From Pseudonocardia petroleophila (GTDB lineage: Bacteria > Actinomycetota > Actinomycetes > Mycobacteriales > Pseudonocardiaceae), in assembly GCF_014235185.1 (NCBI RefSeq), contig NZ_CP060131.1, forward strand, positions 3,789,501 through 3,853,500: a DNA stretch of 64,000 nt, read 5' to 3'. Positions 1-8,182 of this stretch are shown piece after piece. A program made the position numbers and the translations under genes. The notes under the pieces are model-generated. The model worked only from the letters and a program-made list of their open reading frames with translations, was not told the origin of the DNA and ran no database searches. Position 1 is the first letter of the stretch; every line of letters starts with the position of its first letter.

Positions 1-810
1 GTCTTCGGCGGGTTCGCCGACGTGCTGACCGACCGCGCCGCCAACGACGTGGCCGCGGACTTCGTGCGGGCCCGGATCGGCGAGGCGGTGCGCGATCCGG
101 CCACCGCAGAGGCGCTCACCCCGCGTGACCATCCCTTCGGTACCCGGCGCCCGGCCCTCGACACCGGCTACTACGAGACCTACAACCGCGACGACGTGAC
201 GTTGGTCGACCTGCGCCGGACCCCCGTGGTGGAGGTGACCGAACGTGGTCTGCGCACCACGGAGGCCGAGTACCCACTCGACGTGCTCGTGCTGGCGACC
301 GGATTCGACGCCATGACCGGATCCATGCTGGCGATGGACGTCGTCGGACGCGACGGTGTCGCGCTCCGGCAGAAGTGGATCGACGGGCCCCGCACCCTCC
401 TTGGCCTGATGTCCGCGGGCTTCCCGAACCTGTTCACGATCACCGGCCCGCTCAGCCCGTCGGTGTTCTCCAACATGCCCACCTGCATCGAGCAGCACGT
501 CGACTGGATCGCCGGGTGCCTCGATCACATGCTCCGCAACGGTCACGTCCTGATCGAGCCGACGGTCGAGGCCGAGGACGGCTGGGTCGAGCACGCCGCG
601 CGCGTCGCGGCGCGCACGCTGCTCGGCGCGGTGGACTCCTGGTGGACCGGCGCCGACGTGCCCGGCAAACCGCGCGTCGGGTACCCCTACGTCGCCGGTG
701 TCGGGGCCTACCGCACGGCGTGTGACGCGGTCACGGCGAGCGGCTACGACGGTTTCGTGCTCACCCCCAGCGCGCCGGTACGGCGCCGACCGGAAGGTGC
801 CCCGGCATGA
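1..810 (+). CDS. Flavin-containing Baeyer-Villiger-type monooxygenase, C-terminal part (5' end outside window)
   Basis: The reading frame is open from base 1, so the N-terminal FAD-binding half and the FxGxxxHxxxW fingerprint lie outside the window. The 269 visible residues align by eye with the C-terminal half of the complete BVMO at 45128-46759. Shared stretches include ANDx[18 protein letters not shown] and LVLATGFDA, the last being the typical ATG motif near the end of the NADPH domain. Such enzymes insert one oxygen next to a ketone using FAD and NADPH. The stop overlaps the next gene's start (ATGA), so it heads a co-translated set with the ligase and LLM enzyme. The substrate is unknown. 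Confidence 0.9.
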   Translation, partial: VFGGFADVLTDRAANDVAADFVRARIGEAVRDPATAEALTPRDHPFGTRRPALDTGYYETYNRDDVTLVDLRRTPVVEVTERGLRTTEAEYPLDVLVLATGFDAMTGSMLAMDVVGRDGVALRQKWIDGPRTLLGLMSAGFPNLFTITGPLSPSVFSNMPTCIEQHVDWIAGCLDHMLRNGHVLIEPTVEAEDGWVEHAARVAARTLLGAVDSWWTGADVPGKPRVGYPYVAGVGAYRTACDAVTASGYDGFVLTPSAPVRRRPEGAPA

Positions 811-2357
811 CGATGAACCTCGGGCGTTTCATCACCTCGCACGCGCAGGAGTTCCCCGCCAAGTCCGCGATCACGGTCGGCGACTGCTCGCTGACCTACC
901 CCGAGCTGGAACTGCGGACCACCGGGTTGGCCGGTGGCTTCGCCGGGCTGGGTCTCGGGCGCGGCGACGTCGTCGCGGCGGTCCTGGAGAACTGCGTGGA
1001 GATGCCGGAGCTGTTCTTCGCCTGCGCGAAGGCCGGCACGGTCCTGGCGCCGATGGTCACCCGCCGCGTCGACGACGAGATCGACGCACTGGTCGCCAAG
1101 TGCGGCGCCCGGGTTCTGGTGGTCGGTCCCGACCACCGCGACCGCGTCGCGGCGATGCGCGCCGCCGGGATGCTGGCCGGGATCGCGACGGTCGTGGAGA
1201 TCGGGCCACCGCCCACCGCGGACGGCGTGCTGGCCTACGAGGACCTGGTGGCCTCGGGTGCGGGGGTGCCGCTCCCGGTCGGCGTCGGCGACGACGACCC
1301 GGTGATCCTGTTCTCCACCGGCGGCACGACCGGCCTGCCCAAGCTCGGCGTGCACACCCACGCGACCGTGCTGCAGAACCACTACGCGTTCCAGTGGAAC
1401 ATCGGCTTCCGGCCGCAGGACGTCTGCCTGCACCCGATGCCGCCCTACCACGCCTCCATCCTGGTCACCACCCTGACGCACATGATCGTCGGGGCCTCCA
1501 CGATCGTCACGCCCAAGTTCGACCCCACCGAGTTCCTCTCGATCATCGACCGGGAGCGGGTCAGCTACGTCTTCCTGATGCCGCCGGTGCTGTTCAACTG
1601 GCTCGTCGACGCCGGCATCGACGACTACGACCTGTCGAGCATCACGAAGCTGTTCGTGCCCGGCGGCAACTTCTTCAACCGCGACGTCGTCGCGAAGTAC
1701 CTGCCCGACACCGAGCTGTTCTACCTGTACTCCCAGACCGAGAACACCACGACCTGCCTGCTGCGCGGCAAGGACATCTTCGAACGCCGCCAGTCCGTCG
1801 GGCGGCTGGATGCGCGGCTCGAGTGGCGCCTGGTGGACGACGAGGACCGTGACGTGCCCCCCGACACCCCCGGTGAGCTGTTGCTGCGCGGCGCGTCGGT
1901 GATACCGGAGTACTTCGCCGATCCCGAGGAGACCGCGCGCGCCTGGCGTGGCGGGTGGTTCCACACCGGCGACATGCTGCGCCGCGACCCGGACGGGTAC
2001 TTCTACTTCGAGGGCCGGGGGAAGGAAGTGATCAAGACCGGCGGCGAGAACGTCTACGCCGTGCGCGTCGAGAGCGTTCTGGTCGAGCATCCCGCCGTGC
2101 GCGAGGTGGCGGTCGTCGGTGCGCACGACGAGAAGTGGGGCGAGCGGGTGTGCGCCTGCGTCGTGCCGGCCGAGGGGGCGGCGGTGGATCCGAGTGAGCT
2201 CATCGCGTTCTGCCGCGGCAAGCTCGCGGGATTCGAGATCCCCAAGACCTATCACCTGATCGACGCGCTGCCGGTCAACCCGGTCGGGAAGATCCTCAAG
2301 CGCGAGCTGACCGCGCGGATCGACGGGGGCGAGCTGGGCCAGGTCGGTGCCGCGTGA
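807..2357 (+). CDS. Class I adenylate-forming acyl-CoA ligase (FadD-like)
   Basis: This 516-residue ANL-family enzyme would activate a carboxylic acid to acyl-AMP and then acyl-CoA. The phosphate-binding loop is STGGTTGLPK at residues 170-179, with Gly where most homologues have Ser (TSGTTG). YSQTE, the HTGD motif, IKTGGENV and the C-terminal GKILKREL carrying the catalytic lysine are all present. It overlaps the monooxygenase stop by 4 bases and the LLM gene start by 4 bases, so the three genes are translationally coupled. The natural guess is that it activates the acid left after Baeyer-Villiger oxidation and ester cleavage. Acid specificity cannot be read from sequence. Confidence 0.92.
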   Translation: MTMNLGRFITSHAQEFPAKSAITVGDCSLTYPELELRTTGLAGGFAGLGLGRGDVVAAVLENCVEMPELFFACAKAGTVLAPMVTRRVDDEIDALVAKCGARVLVVGPDHRDRVAAMRAAGMLAGIATVVEIGPPPTADGVLAYEDLVASGAGVPLPVGVGDDDPVILFSTGGTTGLPKLGVHTHATVLQNHYAFQWNIGFRPQDVCLHPMPPYHASILVTTLTHMIVGASTIVTPKFDPTEFLSIIDRERVSYVFLMPPVLFNWLVDAGIDDYDLSSITKLFVPGGNFFNRDVVAKYLPDTELFYLYSQTENTTTCLLRGKDIFERRQSVGRLDARLEWRLVDDEDRDVPPDTPGELLLRGASVIPEYFADPEETARAWRGGWFHTGDMLRRDPDGYFYFEGRGKEVIKTGGENVYAVRVESVLVEHPAVREVAVVGAHDEKWGERVCACVVPAEGAAVDPSELIAFCRGKLAGFEIPKTYHLIDALPVNPVGKILKRELTARIDGGELGQVGAA

Positions 2358-3292
2358 GCGTCCCATTGGAGGTGCGGGCGTCCGGGTTCGGAGTGATGCT
2401 GCCGAACTTCGACCCGCTGCGGCTGGGGACACCGCCGCTGCTGGCCGCCGCGCGGCTGGCGGAGGACCTCGGGTTCGACTCGGGTTGGGTCGGCGACCAC
2501 CTGAGCTTCCACCCACCGATCCTGGAACCGTGCGGAGCGCTGGCAGCGGTCGCCGCGGTCACACAGCGGCTGGTGCTGGGCACCGGCGTGCTGCTGCTGC
2601 CGATGCGCAACCCGGTGTGGACCGCCAAGCAGCTCGGAACGATCGCCGCGCTCGCGCCGGACCGCCTCGTCGTCGGGGTCGGCGTGGGCGGGGAGAACCC
2701 GGCCGAGTTCGAGGCCGCCGGCTACCCCGTGGCACAGCGGGGCCGCCGGCTCGACGAGGCCATCGGCATCGTCGATGCGCTGCTGCGCGGCGAGGCCGTG
2801 GACCATGCCGGCCCGCTGTTGCCGGTGCGCTCGCCCAGACTGGAACCGGTGCCGTCCTCGCGGCCCCCGCTGGTGGTCGGCGGCCGATCCGCCCACGCGG
2901 TGCGCCGCGCCGCACGGTTCGCCGAGGGCTGGTTCGCGGTGTGGCTTGAACCCGAGCGGGTGCGCAGCGCGATCGAGCAGCTGCGGGCGCACGCCGAGGA
3001 GTTCCGCCGCCCGGTGTGCACCACCATCATGCTGGTGTTCGTGCACGTCACCGACGATGCCGAGACGGGTCGACGGGAGCTGGAGCGGTTCGTCGCCGGC
3101 CAGTACGGCATGCCCGTCGAGGCCATCGAGCGGTGGTGCGTGATCGGTAGCGAGGACCGCGTGGCCGACGCACTGGCCCGGTATCGTGACGCCGGGGCCG
3201 AGGCGTTCGTGATGATGCCGACCGCCGTCGACGTCCTGGGGCAGTACGAGCGGCTCGCCGGCGTGCGGGACCGGCTCGCCGCGATGGCCTGA
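2354..3292 (+). CDS. LLM-class (F420-dependent type) oxidoreductase
   Basis: A 312-residue luciferase-like TIM-barrel protein starting at a GTG that overlaps the ligase stop (GTGA). Family features include the N-terminal FGVMLPNFDP strand, GFDSGWVGDH, a TGVLLLPMRNP segment and a GVGGENPAEF loop typical of the F420-binding actinobacterial branch. The family transfers hydride between F420 (or flavin) and carbonyl, alcohol or enoyl substrates. As last gene of the coupled set it probably works on an intermediate of the same acid. F420 versus FMN use is inferred from the subfamily only. A second LLM enzyme lies at 28718. Confidence 0.85.
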   Translation: MSVPLEVRASGFGVMLPNFDPLRLGTPPLLAAARLAEDLGFDSGWVGDHLSFHPPILEPCGALAAVAAVTQRLVLGTGVLLLPMRNPVWTAKQLGTIAALAPDRLVVGVGVGGENPAEFEAAGYPVAQRGRRLDEAIGIVDALLRGEAVDHAGPLLPVRSPRLEPVPSSRPPLVVGGRSAHAVRRAARFAEGWFAVWLEPERVRSAIEQLRAHAEEFRRPVCTTIMLVFVHVTDDAETGRRELERFVAGQYGMPVEAIERWCVIGSEDRVADALARYRDAGAEAFVMMPTAVDVLGQYERLAGVRDRLAAMA

Positions 3293-3305
3293 CTGGTCGA
3301 TCGGT

Positions 3306-3321
3306 CCGCCCTCGCGGGCGG
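3306..3321. terminator. Small hairpin between convergent genes
   Basis: CCGCCC, loop TCGC, GGGCGG lies just after the LLM stop and before the convergent TetR gene. The stem is only 6 bp and there is no U-tract, so terminator function is weakly supported. Nothing else is seen in 3293-3555. Confidence 0.35.
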
Positions 3322-3555
3322 CTCAGAGCTCCTCGCGGACCATTCAGGTGGTGTCGACGACCCGGTGGCCGGTTCGTCCCGGCGGCGGCGCTCCTGCGGT
3401 CAGTAGCAGGCCGGAGTGTTCCCCGTCCGCGTAGCCGAGGCGAGCCCGACCTCGACGGCCGGCGGGCTCGGCAGTCGCCGGGCAGCTTCGGTGCGAAGGC
3501 GATGTCCGCGGCATGCTGCTGATGGTGGCCAGCCGGCCCGGACGCATGCCGGAGG

Positions 3556-4284
3556 TCAGGAACCTGCGGTGCCGGATCCGATGCCGGTGATCAGGAGCTC
3601 GATGAGCTGCTCGGCGATGGCGTCGGTGTCGGCGGTGGTGGCGTGCGGGCCGGCCCACCGCGGGACGCCATTGAGTGCGCCGAGGACGAACCGCGCTGTC
3701 GTTCGGGGGTCGACGGCACGGAAGGCCGACCCGGTGGCGCCATCCGCGATGATCGATTCGAGCCGGCGTTCGTGGCGGCGGCGGGCGTAGCGGATGGCGT
3801 CGCTGTAGGTCTCGCTGACCACGATGTCCTGGTGGTTGCTCAGGACGCGACCCGCCGGCGTCGTGACCGCGACCCGCAGATGCGCTCGGACGAACGCCCG
3901 CAGCAGAACCTCGGGATCGTCCGAGCCCGCCGACAGGGTCTCGATGTCGAGGCCGATCTCGTCGATCGTGTCGGTCATCAGCTGCGCGAGGATGTCCTCC
4001 TTGCCGCCGACGTAGTGGTAGAGGCCCGTGGCCGACAGCCCGACCTGCTCGCCGATCTGCTCCAGGGTCACCCGCTCGTAGCCGTGCTCGGCCATCGAAC
4101 TGGCGGCCGCGGTGAGAATCATGCGTCGGCGGGTGGCCACGCGGCGGTCGCGCCGGTCGGCGCTCGGCACCGCGGCGTCGTCGGTGGTCCTGGCCAAGGA
4201 GGCCCCCCGATGTCGTGCGGTGACAGGCTCCGCCACGCTAACACGCATTCGAGCCCGTTCCACATGTCGGTTCCCCTGCGCCAC
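3556..4284 (-). CDS. TetR-family transcriptional regulator
   Basis: The helix-turn-helix is clear: RRMILTAAASSMAEHGYERV, then TLEQIGEQVGLSATGLYHYV, then GGKEDILAQL. About 55 residues precede it if the farthest start is used. The true start may be a downstream ATG near 4248 or later, because no good ribosome site marks the first one. The C-terminal domain is the ligand-sensing helical bundle. It stands alone between convergent and same-strand catabolic genes. A GTTAGC half-site near 4221-4226 on its own coding strand resembles the GTTAG-N6-CTAAC palindromes at 14741 and 20184, making it a candidate regulator of those sites. That link is inference. Confidence 0.85.
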   Translation of the reverse strand: MAQGNRHVERARMRVSVAEPVTARHRGASLARTTDDAAVPSADRRDRRVATRRRMILTAAASSMAEHGYERVTLEQIGEQVGLSATGLYHYVGGKEDILAQLMTDTIDEIGLDIETLSAGSDDPEVLLRAFVRAHLRVAVTTPAGRVLSNHQDIVVSETYSDAIRYARRRHERRLESIIADGATGSAFRAVDPRTTARFVLGALNGVPRWAGPHATTADTDAIAEQLIELLITGIGSGTAGS

Positions 4285-4434
4285 GTGGCGCGAGCCGGAG
4301 GGCTAATCGTCGCGGAGCGCGCGTCGTCACCGGTGACGCCGCTCGGGCCGGCGGCCGACCGCAGGGGTGCTCGTCGAGGTCTCCGTCCCCGGCCTGACGC
4401 CCGGCGGGCAGCAGCCCGGCCACTCCAGGTCTCG

Positions 4435-5580
4435 CTACGGAGCGAACTTGCGGCCCAGGAGGTGCCGGGCGACCACCAGCTTCGCGACCTGAGCGGTGCC
4501 GTCGGCGATCTCGAAGGCCATCACGTCGCGCAGCCGCTGGCCCTGGGGGCTGTCGCTGCCCCACCCGGCATGCCCGAAGGTCAGCAGCGCCTGGTGTACG
4601 ACCTCGCCCGCTGTCTTGGGCGCGAACCACTTCGCCATGTTCGCGGCCACCGTGTGGTCCAGGCCCTGGTCCTTGCGCCACAGGGCCTCGTAGCAGATGT
4701 GGCGGGCGCCGGCGAGGCGCGTGGCCTGCTCCACCAGGGGGAACGCCACACCCTGGTTGCGCCCGATCGGGCCGCCGAAGGCCTCCCGCGTGCGGGCGTA
4801 GTCCAGGGCGTCGTCCAGCGCCGCCTCGGCGATCCCGACGCACATCAGGCCGATCACCGCGCGGGAGTAGTCGAAGCCCTGCATCACCGAGACGAAGCCG
4901 GCACCCTCCTGCCCGATCAGCTCGTCGCGACCCACCGGCACGGAGTCGAAGTGCAGCGACGCGCGCCCGATCGCCCGGCCGCCGTGGTCGTCGAGCGCGG
5001 TCCGGGAGATCCGGTCGTCGTGCAGGTCGACGTAGAACGCGCTGACGCCACGGGCGCCCGACCCGCCTGTCCGGGCGAAGACGATGCCTGTGTCGGCGAG
5101 CATGCCCATCGAGATCGAGGTCTTCTCCCCGGTGAGCCGCCAGCCCGCCCCGTCAGGCTGCGCGCGCAGGGAGAGGTTGGCCGCGTCGGACCCGTGCTCG
5201 GGCTCGGTCAGCACCAGGGCCGAGAGCGCCGAGCCGTCGGCGATCGGCGGCAGCCAGCGGGCCAGCTGCTCCTCGCTGGCGTTGCCGACCAGGATGTCGG
5301 CGTTCAGCGCGGCGACCAGCAGGATGTAGCAGGCGTTGATATCTGCCCGGGACACCTCCTCGGCCGCCAGGCCGGTGGTGACGGCATCCGCCTCCTGGCC
5401 GCCGAAGCGCTCCGGGACGCGCAGCCCGGTGAGGCCCATCGAGGCCATCTCCCGGGGGAGTTCCGGGCGCATCCGGCCCGCCCGGTCGTCGGGCTGGTAG
5501 TGCGGGGCGAGGACCTTCTGCGCGAAGGTGGCGAGCTCGCGCCGGAAGGTTTCCTGGTCGGCGTCGAAGGCGTAGTGCAC
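4435..5580 (-). CDS. Acyl-CoA dehydrogenase resembling cyclohexanecarboxyl-CoA dehydrogenases (AliB/BadJ type)
   Basis: A 381-residue ACAD with all three domains. LTEPEHGSDAANL binds flavin/substrate and the middle domain has LTGEKTSISMGMLADTGIVF, the pattern remembered from alicyclic acyl-CoA dehydrogenases. The C-terminus ends RLRDVMAFEIADGTAQ, with Asp-Gly-Thr where most ACADs carry the catalytic Glu-Gly-Thr. The GTG start has GGAGC upstream. With the BadI- and BadH-like genes at 41686 and 42603 it suggests ring desaturation of an alicyclic acyl-CoA. Its upstream region shares an exact 11-mer with their divergent promoter. The subfamily call is from memory of motifs, so moderate. Confidence 0.85.
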   Translation of the reverse strand: MHYAFDADQETFRRELATFAQKVLAPHYQPDDRAGRMRPELPREMASMGLTGLRVPERFGGQEADAVTTGLAAEEVSRADINACYILLVAALNADILVGNASEEQLARWLPPIADGSALSALVLTEPEHGSDAANLSLRAQPDGAGWRLTGEKTSISMGMLADTGIVFARTGGSGARGVSAFYVDLHDDRISRTALDDHGGRAIGRASLHFDSVPVGRDELIGQEGAGFVSVMQGFDYSRAVIGLMCVGIAEAALDDALDYARTREAFGGPIGRNQGVAFPLVEQATRLAGARHICYEALWRKDQGLDHTVAANMAKWFAPKTAGEVVHQALLTFGHAGWGSDSPQGQRLRDVMAFEIADGTAQVAKLVVARHLLGRKFAP

Positions 5581-5623
5581 GTCGCTGCTCCGCTCTACTG
5601 GATGTGCGTCATCGGGATGATCA

Positions 5624-5634
5624 GTATGATGATT
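5624..5634 (+). promoter_or_regulatory. GTATGATGATT element upstream of the AliB-like ACAD
   Basis: This AT-rich 11-mer in the leader of the 4435-5580 gene recurs exactly at 42518-42528, between the BadI- and BadH-like genes. In such GC-rich DNA a shared 11-mer of this composition in two functionally related promoters is notable. It could be an operator or part of a promoter. No regulator is identified. Confidence 0.4.
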
Positions 5635-5667
5635 GTCCCGACCGTATCCCGGTCCACCGGCCGGGCA

Positions 5668-5883
5668 CTACCCGAGCACGACCAGCAGCTGGCCCTCGGT
5701 GACCGACTCGCCCTCGCAGACGGAGAGCGTGCGCACCGTTCCGGCCGTCTCGGCGTGCACCGGGATCTCCATCTTCATCGACTCCAGGATCGCCAGCACG
5801 TCGCCGGCCTGCACCGCCTCGCCCACCTGTACGCACACCTTCCACACGCTGGCGACGATCTCGGCGCGGACCTCGTCTGGCAT
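5668..5883 (-). CDS. Stand-alone biotin/lipoyl carrier protein (71 residues)
   Basis: A tiny biotinyl-domain protein starting MPDEVRAEIVASVWKV, with the biotinylation motif ESMKMEIPV (lysine at residue 37) and two repeated beta-hammerhead halves. Length matches the roughly 71-residue actinobacterial biotinylated proteins of the TB7.3 type. The ATG at 5883 has a GGGAG site upstream. It would carry CO2 between a biotin carboxylase and a carboxyltransferase. The nearest carboxylase genes are 5 kb away (BC-BCCP, which has its own carrier domain) and 24 kb away (carboxyltransferase at 29773, which has no carrier). It lies downstream of the 104-residue gene and the palindrome at 6422. Confidence 0.88.
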   Translation of the reverse strand: MPDEVRAEIVASVWKVCVQVGEAVQAGDVLAILESMKMEIPVHAETAGTVRTLSVCEGESVTEGQLLVVLG

Positions 5884-6017
5884 GGGTACTCCCGGGGAGA
5901 GCGACTGGATCGGCCGGCCGGCAGCGGGGTGGAGGTCCGGCCGAGGACGATCGAACATTAGCGTTGCGAAGCGACGTGGTACAGATGCGCCGGGCTCGGG
6001 TCCGACGCGACCTCCGG

Positions 6018-6332
6018 TCAGTCCAGCGGGGGTGGCCACGGGACCGCTTCGAGCGGGATCTCCCGGAACCGCCCCCAGGCCGCGGAGGCCGACACCCCGA
6101 AGAGATCGCCGACCTGGCTCCAGCTCGCCCCACCGGCGCGGACGTCGTTGACGGCGGTCTGCGTCATCGGGCGCAGGGTCTCGTCGAGGCTGGCCAGCAG
6201 GTGCGCCCGCCCGGCCGGGTCGGCGAGGTCCACGCCGCGGTGTGCCGCGAGATCGGCCAGTACGGCCTCCAGCGCCTTGGCCACCATCTCGTCGGTGACC
6301 GGCCCGCGCCGGAGTCGGCGAGTGCTCTCCAT
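6018..6332 (-). CDS. Conserved-looking 104-residue protein with helix-turn-helix-like C-terminus
   Basis: Starts [20 protein letters not shown] at an ATG with GGAGG upstream. The N-terminal half is predicted helical and acidic. The C-terminal half contains SWSQVGDLFGVSASAAWGRF, which looks like a sigma-region-4 or sporulation-type helix-turn-helix. No family is recognised. It precedes the biotin-carrier gene on the same strand (134-base gap) and follows the palindrome at 6422-6437, so the two may form one transcript. A decayed copy of its 5' end is found near 25752-25860, also beside the same palindrome, which suggests the pair gene-plus-operator was once duplicated. Confidence 0.7.
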   Translation of the reverse strand: MESTRRLRRGPVTDEMVAKALEAVLADLAAHRGVDLADPAGRAHLLASLDETLRPMTQTAVNDVRAGGASWSQVGDLFGVSASAAWGRFREIPLEAVPWPPPLD

Positions 6333-6421
6333 CCGTCCTCCACTGGTTGTGTCCCGGCCGGTACGGACCCGGCCCTGCGTGCTCGACCCGACCGTTGGTG
6401 TCGCCGCCGACCACACGTTAG

Positions 6422-6437
6422 GTTTACCACGGTTAAC
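6422..6437 (+). promoter_or_regulatory. Palindromic operator candidate, copy 1 (GTTTACCACGGTTAAC)
   Basis: Imperfect inverted repeat about 90 bases upstream of the 104-residue gene. The same 16-mer, differing only at the two central bases, is at 25953-25968, with identical flanks on both sides (TAGG before, GTCG after). Related sites are at 23896 and 32536. Size and symmetry fit a TetR-type operator. The paralogous TetR genes at 6554 and 32616 are the nearest candidates. Confidence 0.65.
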
Positions 6438-6553
6438 GTCGCCCACGCAGCAGGGAGATCCCGGACGGCTGGTCTCCGCCGCCGGGTGACCTGGGGCGGA
6501 CGGTGTCCACGTCCTCACGGCGGCCGGAGTCGCACTGCCGTGCATGCGTCGGG

Positions 6554-7135
6554 TCAGCCCGCGGCGGAGTCGATGTCGGCGGGTCGGGCCAGCAGAACCG
6601 CCGCGGCGCCGGTGCTCAGCAGCCGCTCCACCGCGGTGTCGTCGAGCTCGGCCGGCATGTGGGCGGCGGCGTTGATCAGTGACAGCACGGCGGTGACCAC
6701 GCCGGCGGCCTCTGCGGCGTTCAGGTCGGACCGCATCTGCCTGAGCGCCCCGGACCAGATCGCCTCGTAGTCGTGCTGGCGGCGGCGCAGCGCGCGCAGC
6801 GCGATCGGGGACAGCGCCCGGTGCTCGCGGACGTACACCGCCACCAGCCGACGGTGACGTGACCCGAATCCGGCGTGCACGGAGATCAGGGCGCTCAGGA
6901 TGTGCTCCGCATCGCCTGCCTGGGCGGCGCGCCGCGCCCCGGCGAGCAGCTCCGTCATCGCCGTGTTGCACAGCTCGCGGAGGATGGCGTCCTTGTTCTG
7001 GAAATGGCGGTACACCGCCGGGCCGGTGACGCCCGCGGCCGCGCCGATGTCGTCGATACCGACCGCGTGGTAACCCTGCCGGGAGAACAGCTCGGTGGCG
7101 ACCTCGAGGAGCACGGTGCGTCGGAACCCGGCCAC
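6554..7135 (-). CDS. TetR-family regulator, paralogue of 32616-33206
   Basis: 193 residues from the GTG at 7135, chosen because GGGAGG lies just upstream and because its paralogue begins with the same VAGFRRTVLLEVA. A longer frame upstream lacks a good start. The helix-turn-helix is GYHAVGIDDIGAAAGVTGPA followed by VYRHFQNKDAIL. By eye more than 80 percent of residues match the second regulator, so both probably recognise the same DNA. It sits between the palindrome-controlled 104-residue gene and a divergent transglutaminase-like gene. Ligand unknown; acyl-CoA sensing is plausible from context. Confidence 0.9.
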   Translation of the reverse strand: MAGFRRTVLLEVATELFSRQGYHAVGIDDIGAAAGVTGPAVYRHFQNKDAILRELCNTAMTELLAGARRAAQAGDAEHILSALISVHAGFGSRHRRLVAVYVREHRALSPIALRALRRRQHDYEAIWSGALRQMRSDLNAAEAAGVVTAVLSLINAAAHMPAELDDTAVERLLSTGAAAVLLARPADIDSAAG

Positions 7136-7423
7136 GTCGTCACCTCCCAGGCATGCCGTCGGACGTCGTACCCGTGCGGGCCGAACGGGGCCATCGTATC
7201 GGCGTGGCGGGATCCTGCCGCAGCGACCACGCACCGACCGCTCGCATCGATCGTTCCGGCGGCCCGACACCCCCGAGCAGGCGGCCCGCGTCCCGGCCGC
7301 TCGGCCCACGCTCGGCAGTGCACCCCACGGCGTCGGGTCGACGGCCGCCGGCAGGTCACGGCCCACGTGATCCGTGTCCCCGGCGCGAGACACACGGCCG
7401 TCCCGGTCGTTACTCTCCGGTAG

Positions 7424-8098
7424 ATGAGCACCGATGAGTACCTCGCCTCAGGGCGGTTCGTGGACTCCGACTCGGCCACGGTTCGCGCCTTCGCCGCCGA
7501 GGTCGTCGGCGACGAGACCGACCCCGTGACACGGGCGGTCCTGCTGTTCGAGGTGGTCCGCGACCGGATCTGGTACGACCCGTTCGCCACGAGCACCGAC
7601 CCGGCGAGCTACCGGGCCAGCGCGGTGCTGGAGGCCGGGCGTTCCTGGTGCGTGCCGAAGGCGGTTCTGCTCGCCGCGGCGGCGCGGGCGGCCGGCATCC
7701 CGGCGCGCCTCGGATTCGCCGACGTGCGCAACCACCTCCAGACCGAGCGCCTCAAGAAGAAGATGAACGGGGTCGACCTGTTCGTGTTCCACGGCTATAC
7801 CGACCTGTTCCTGGAGGGCCGGTGGGTCAAGGCCACCCCGGCCTTCAACGCGGAGTTGTGCGCGCGGTTCGGTGTCGAGCCGATGGCGTTCGACGGCCGC
7901 TCGGACGCCCTGCTGCACGAGTACACCGCCGAGGGCAGTGCGTACATGGAGTACGTCCACGACCGCGGGGTCTACACCGACCTGCCGCTCGAGGAGATGC
8001 TCGCGACGCTGCAGCAGGTATACGGCGACGCCCTGCTGGACACCGAAGTGCCCCTGGGCACCGACGAGTTCACCGCGGCGGTCCCGGCGGCCGGCTAG
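7424..8098 (+). CDS. Transglutaminase-like cysteine peptidase-fold protein
   Basis: 224 residues with the core of the transglutaminase-like superfamily: GRSWCVPKAVLLAAAARAAG places the candidate nucleophile at Cys76, and FVFHGYTDLFLEG provides His123. The usual Asp segment is replaced by GRWVKATPAFN, as in a known bacterial branch. No signal peptide is seen, so it is cytosolic. The biological role of this branch is poorly known; proposed activities are peptidase or amide/thioester hydrolysis. It is transcribed divergently from the TetR at 6554 with 288 bases between them, in which no clear operator was recognised, and ends in a strong hairpin. Confidence 0.8.
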   Translation: MSTDEYLASGRFVDSDSATVRAFAAEVVGDETDPVTRAVLLFEVVRDRIWYDPFATSTDPASYRASAVLEAGRSWCVPKAVLLAAAARAAGIPARLGFADVRNHLQTERLKKKMNGVDLFVFHGYTDLFLEGRWVKATPAFNAELCARFGVEPMAFDGRSDALLHEYTAEGSAYMEYVHDRGVYTDLPLEEMLATLQQVYGDALLDTEVPLGTDEFTAAVPAAG

Positions 8099-8125
8099 CA
8101 CCGCCCGCGCGTGTCGGGATCCGAT

Positions 8126-8164
8126 CCGCCTCCGGACCGCGGTTGCCGCGCGGTCCGGAGGCGG
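8126..8164. terminator. Strong bidirectional terminator hairpin
   Basis: A perfect 16-bp stem (CCGCCTCCGGACCGCG with its complement) and 7-base loop lies between the convergent genes ending at 8098 and 8183. It can terminate both. Confidence 0.75.
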
Positions 8165-8182
8165 GCCGCCGGGGCGCCGCCG

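Noticed and set aside
744..2516. 590-residue open frame antisense to the ligase
   Set aside because: Composition is rich in Arg, Gly, His and Val-type shadow residues, it has no family motif and it covers a clear ligase on the other strand; typical of high-GC DNA.
3643..5961. 772-residue open frame antisense to the TetR, ACAD and biotin carrier genes
   Set aside because: It spans three recognisable genes on the opposite strand and shows no domain of its own.
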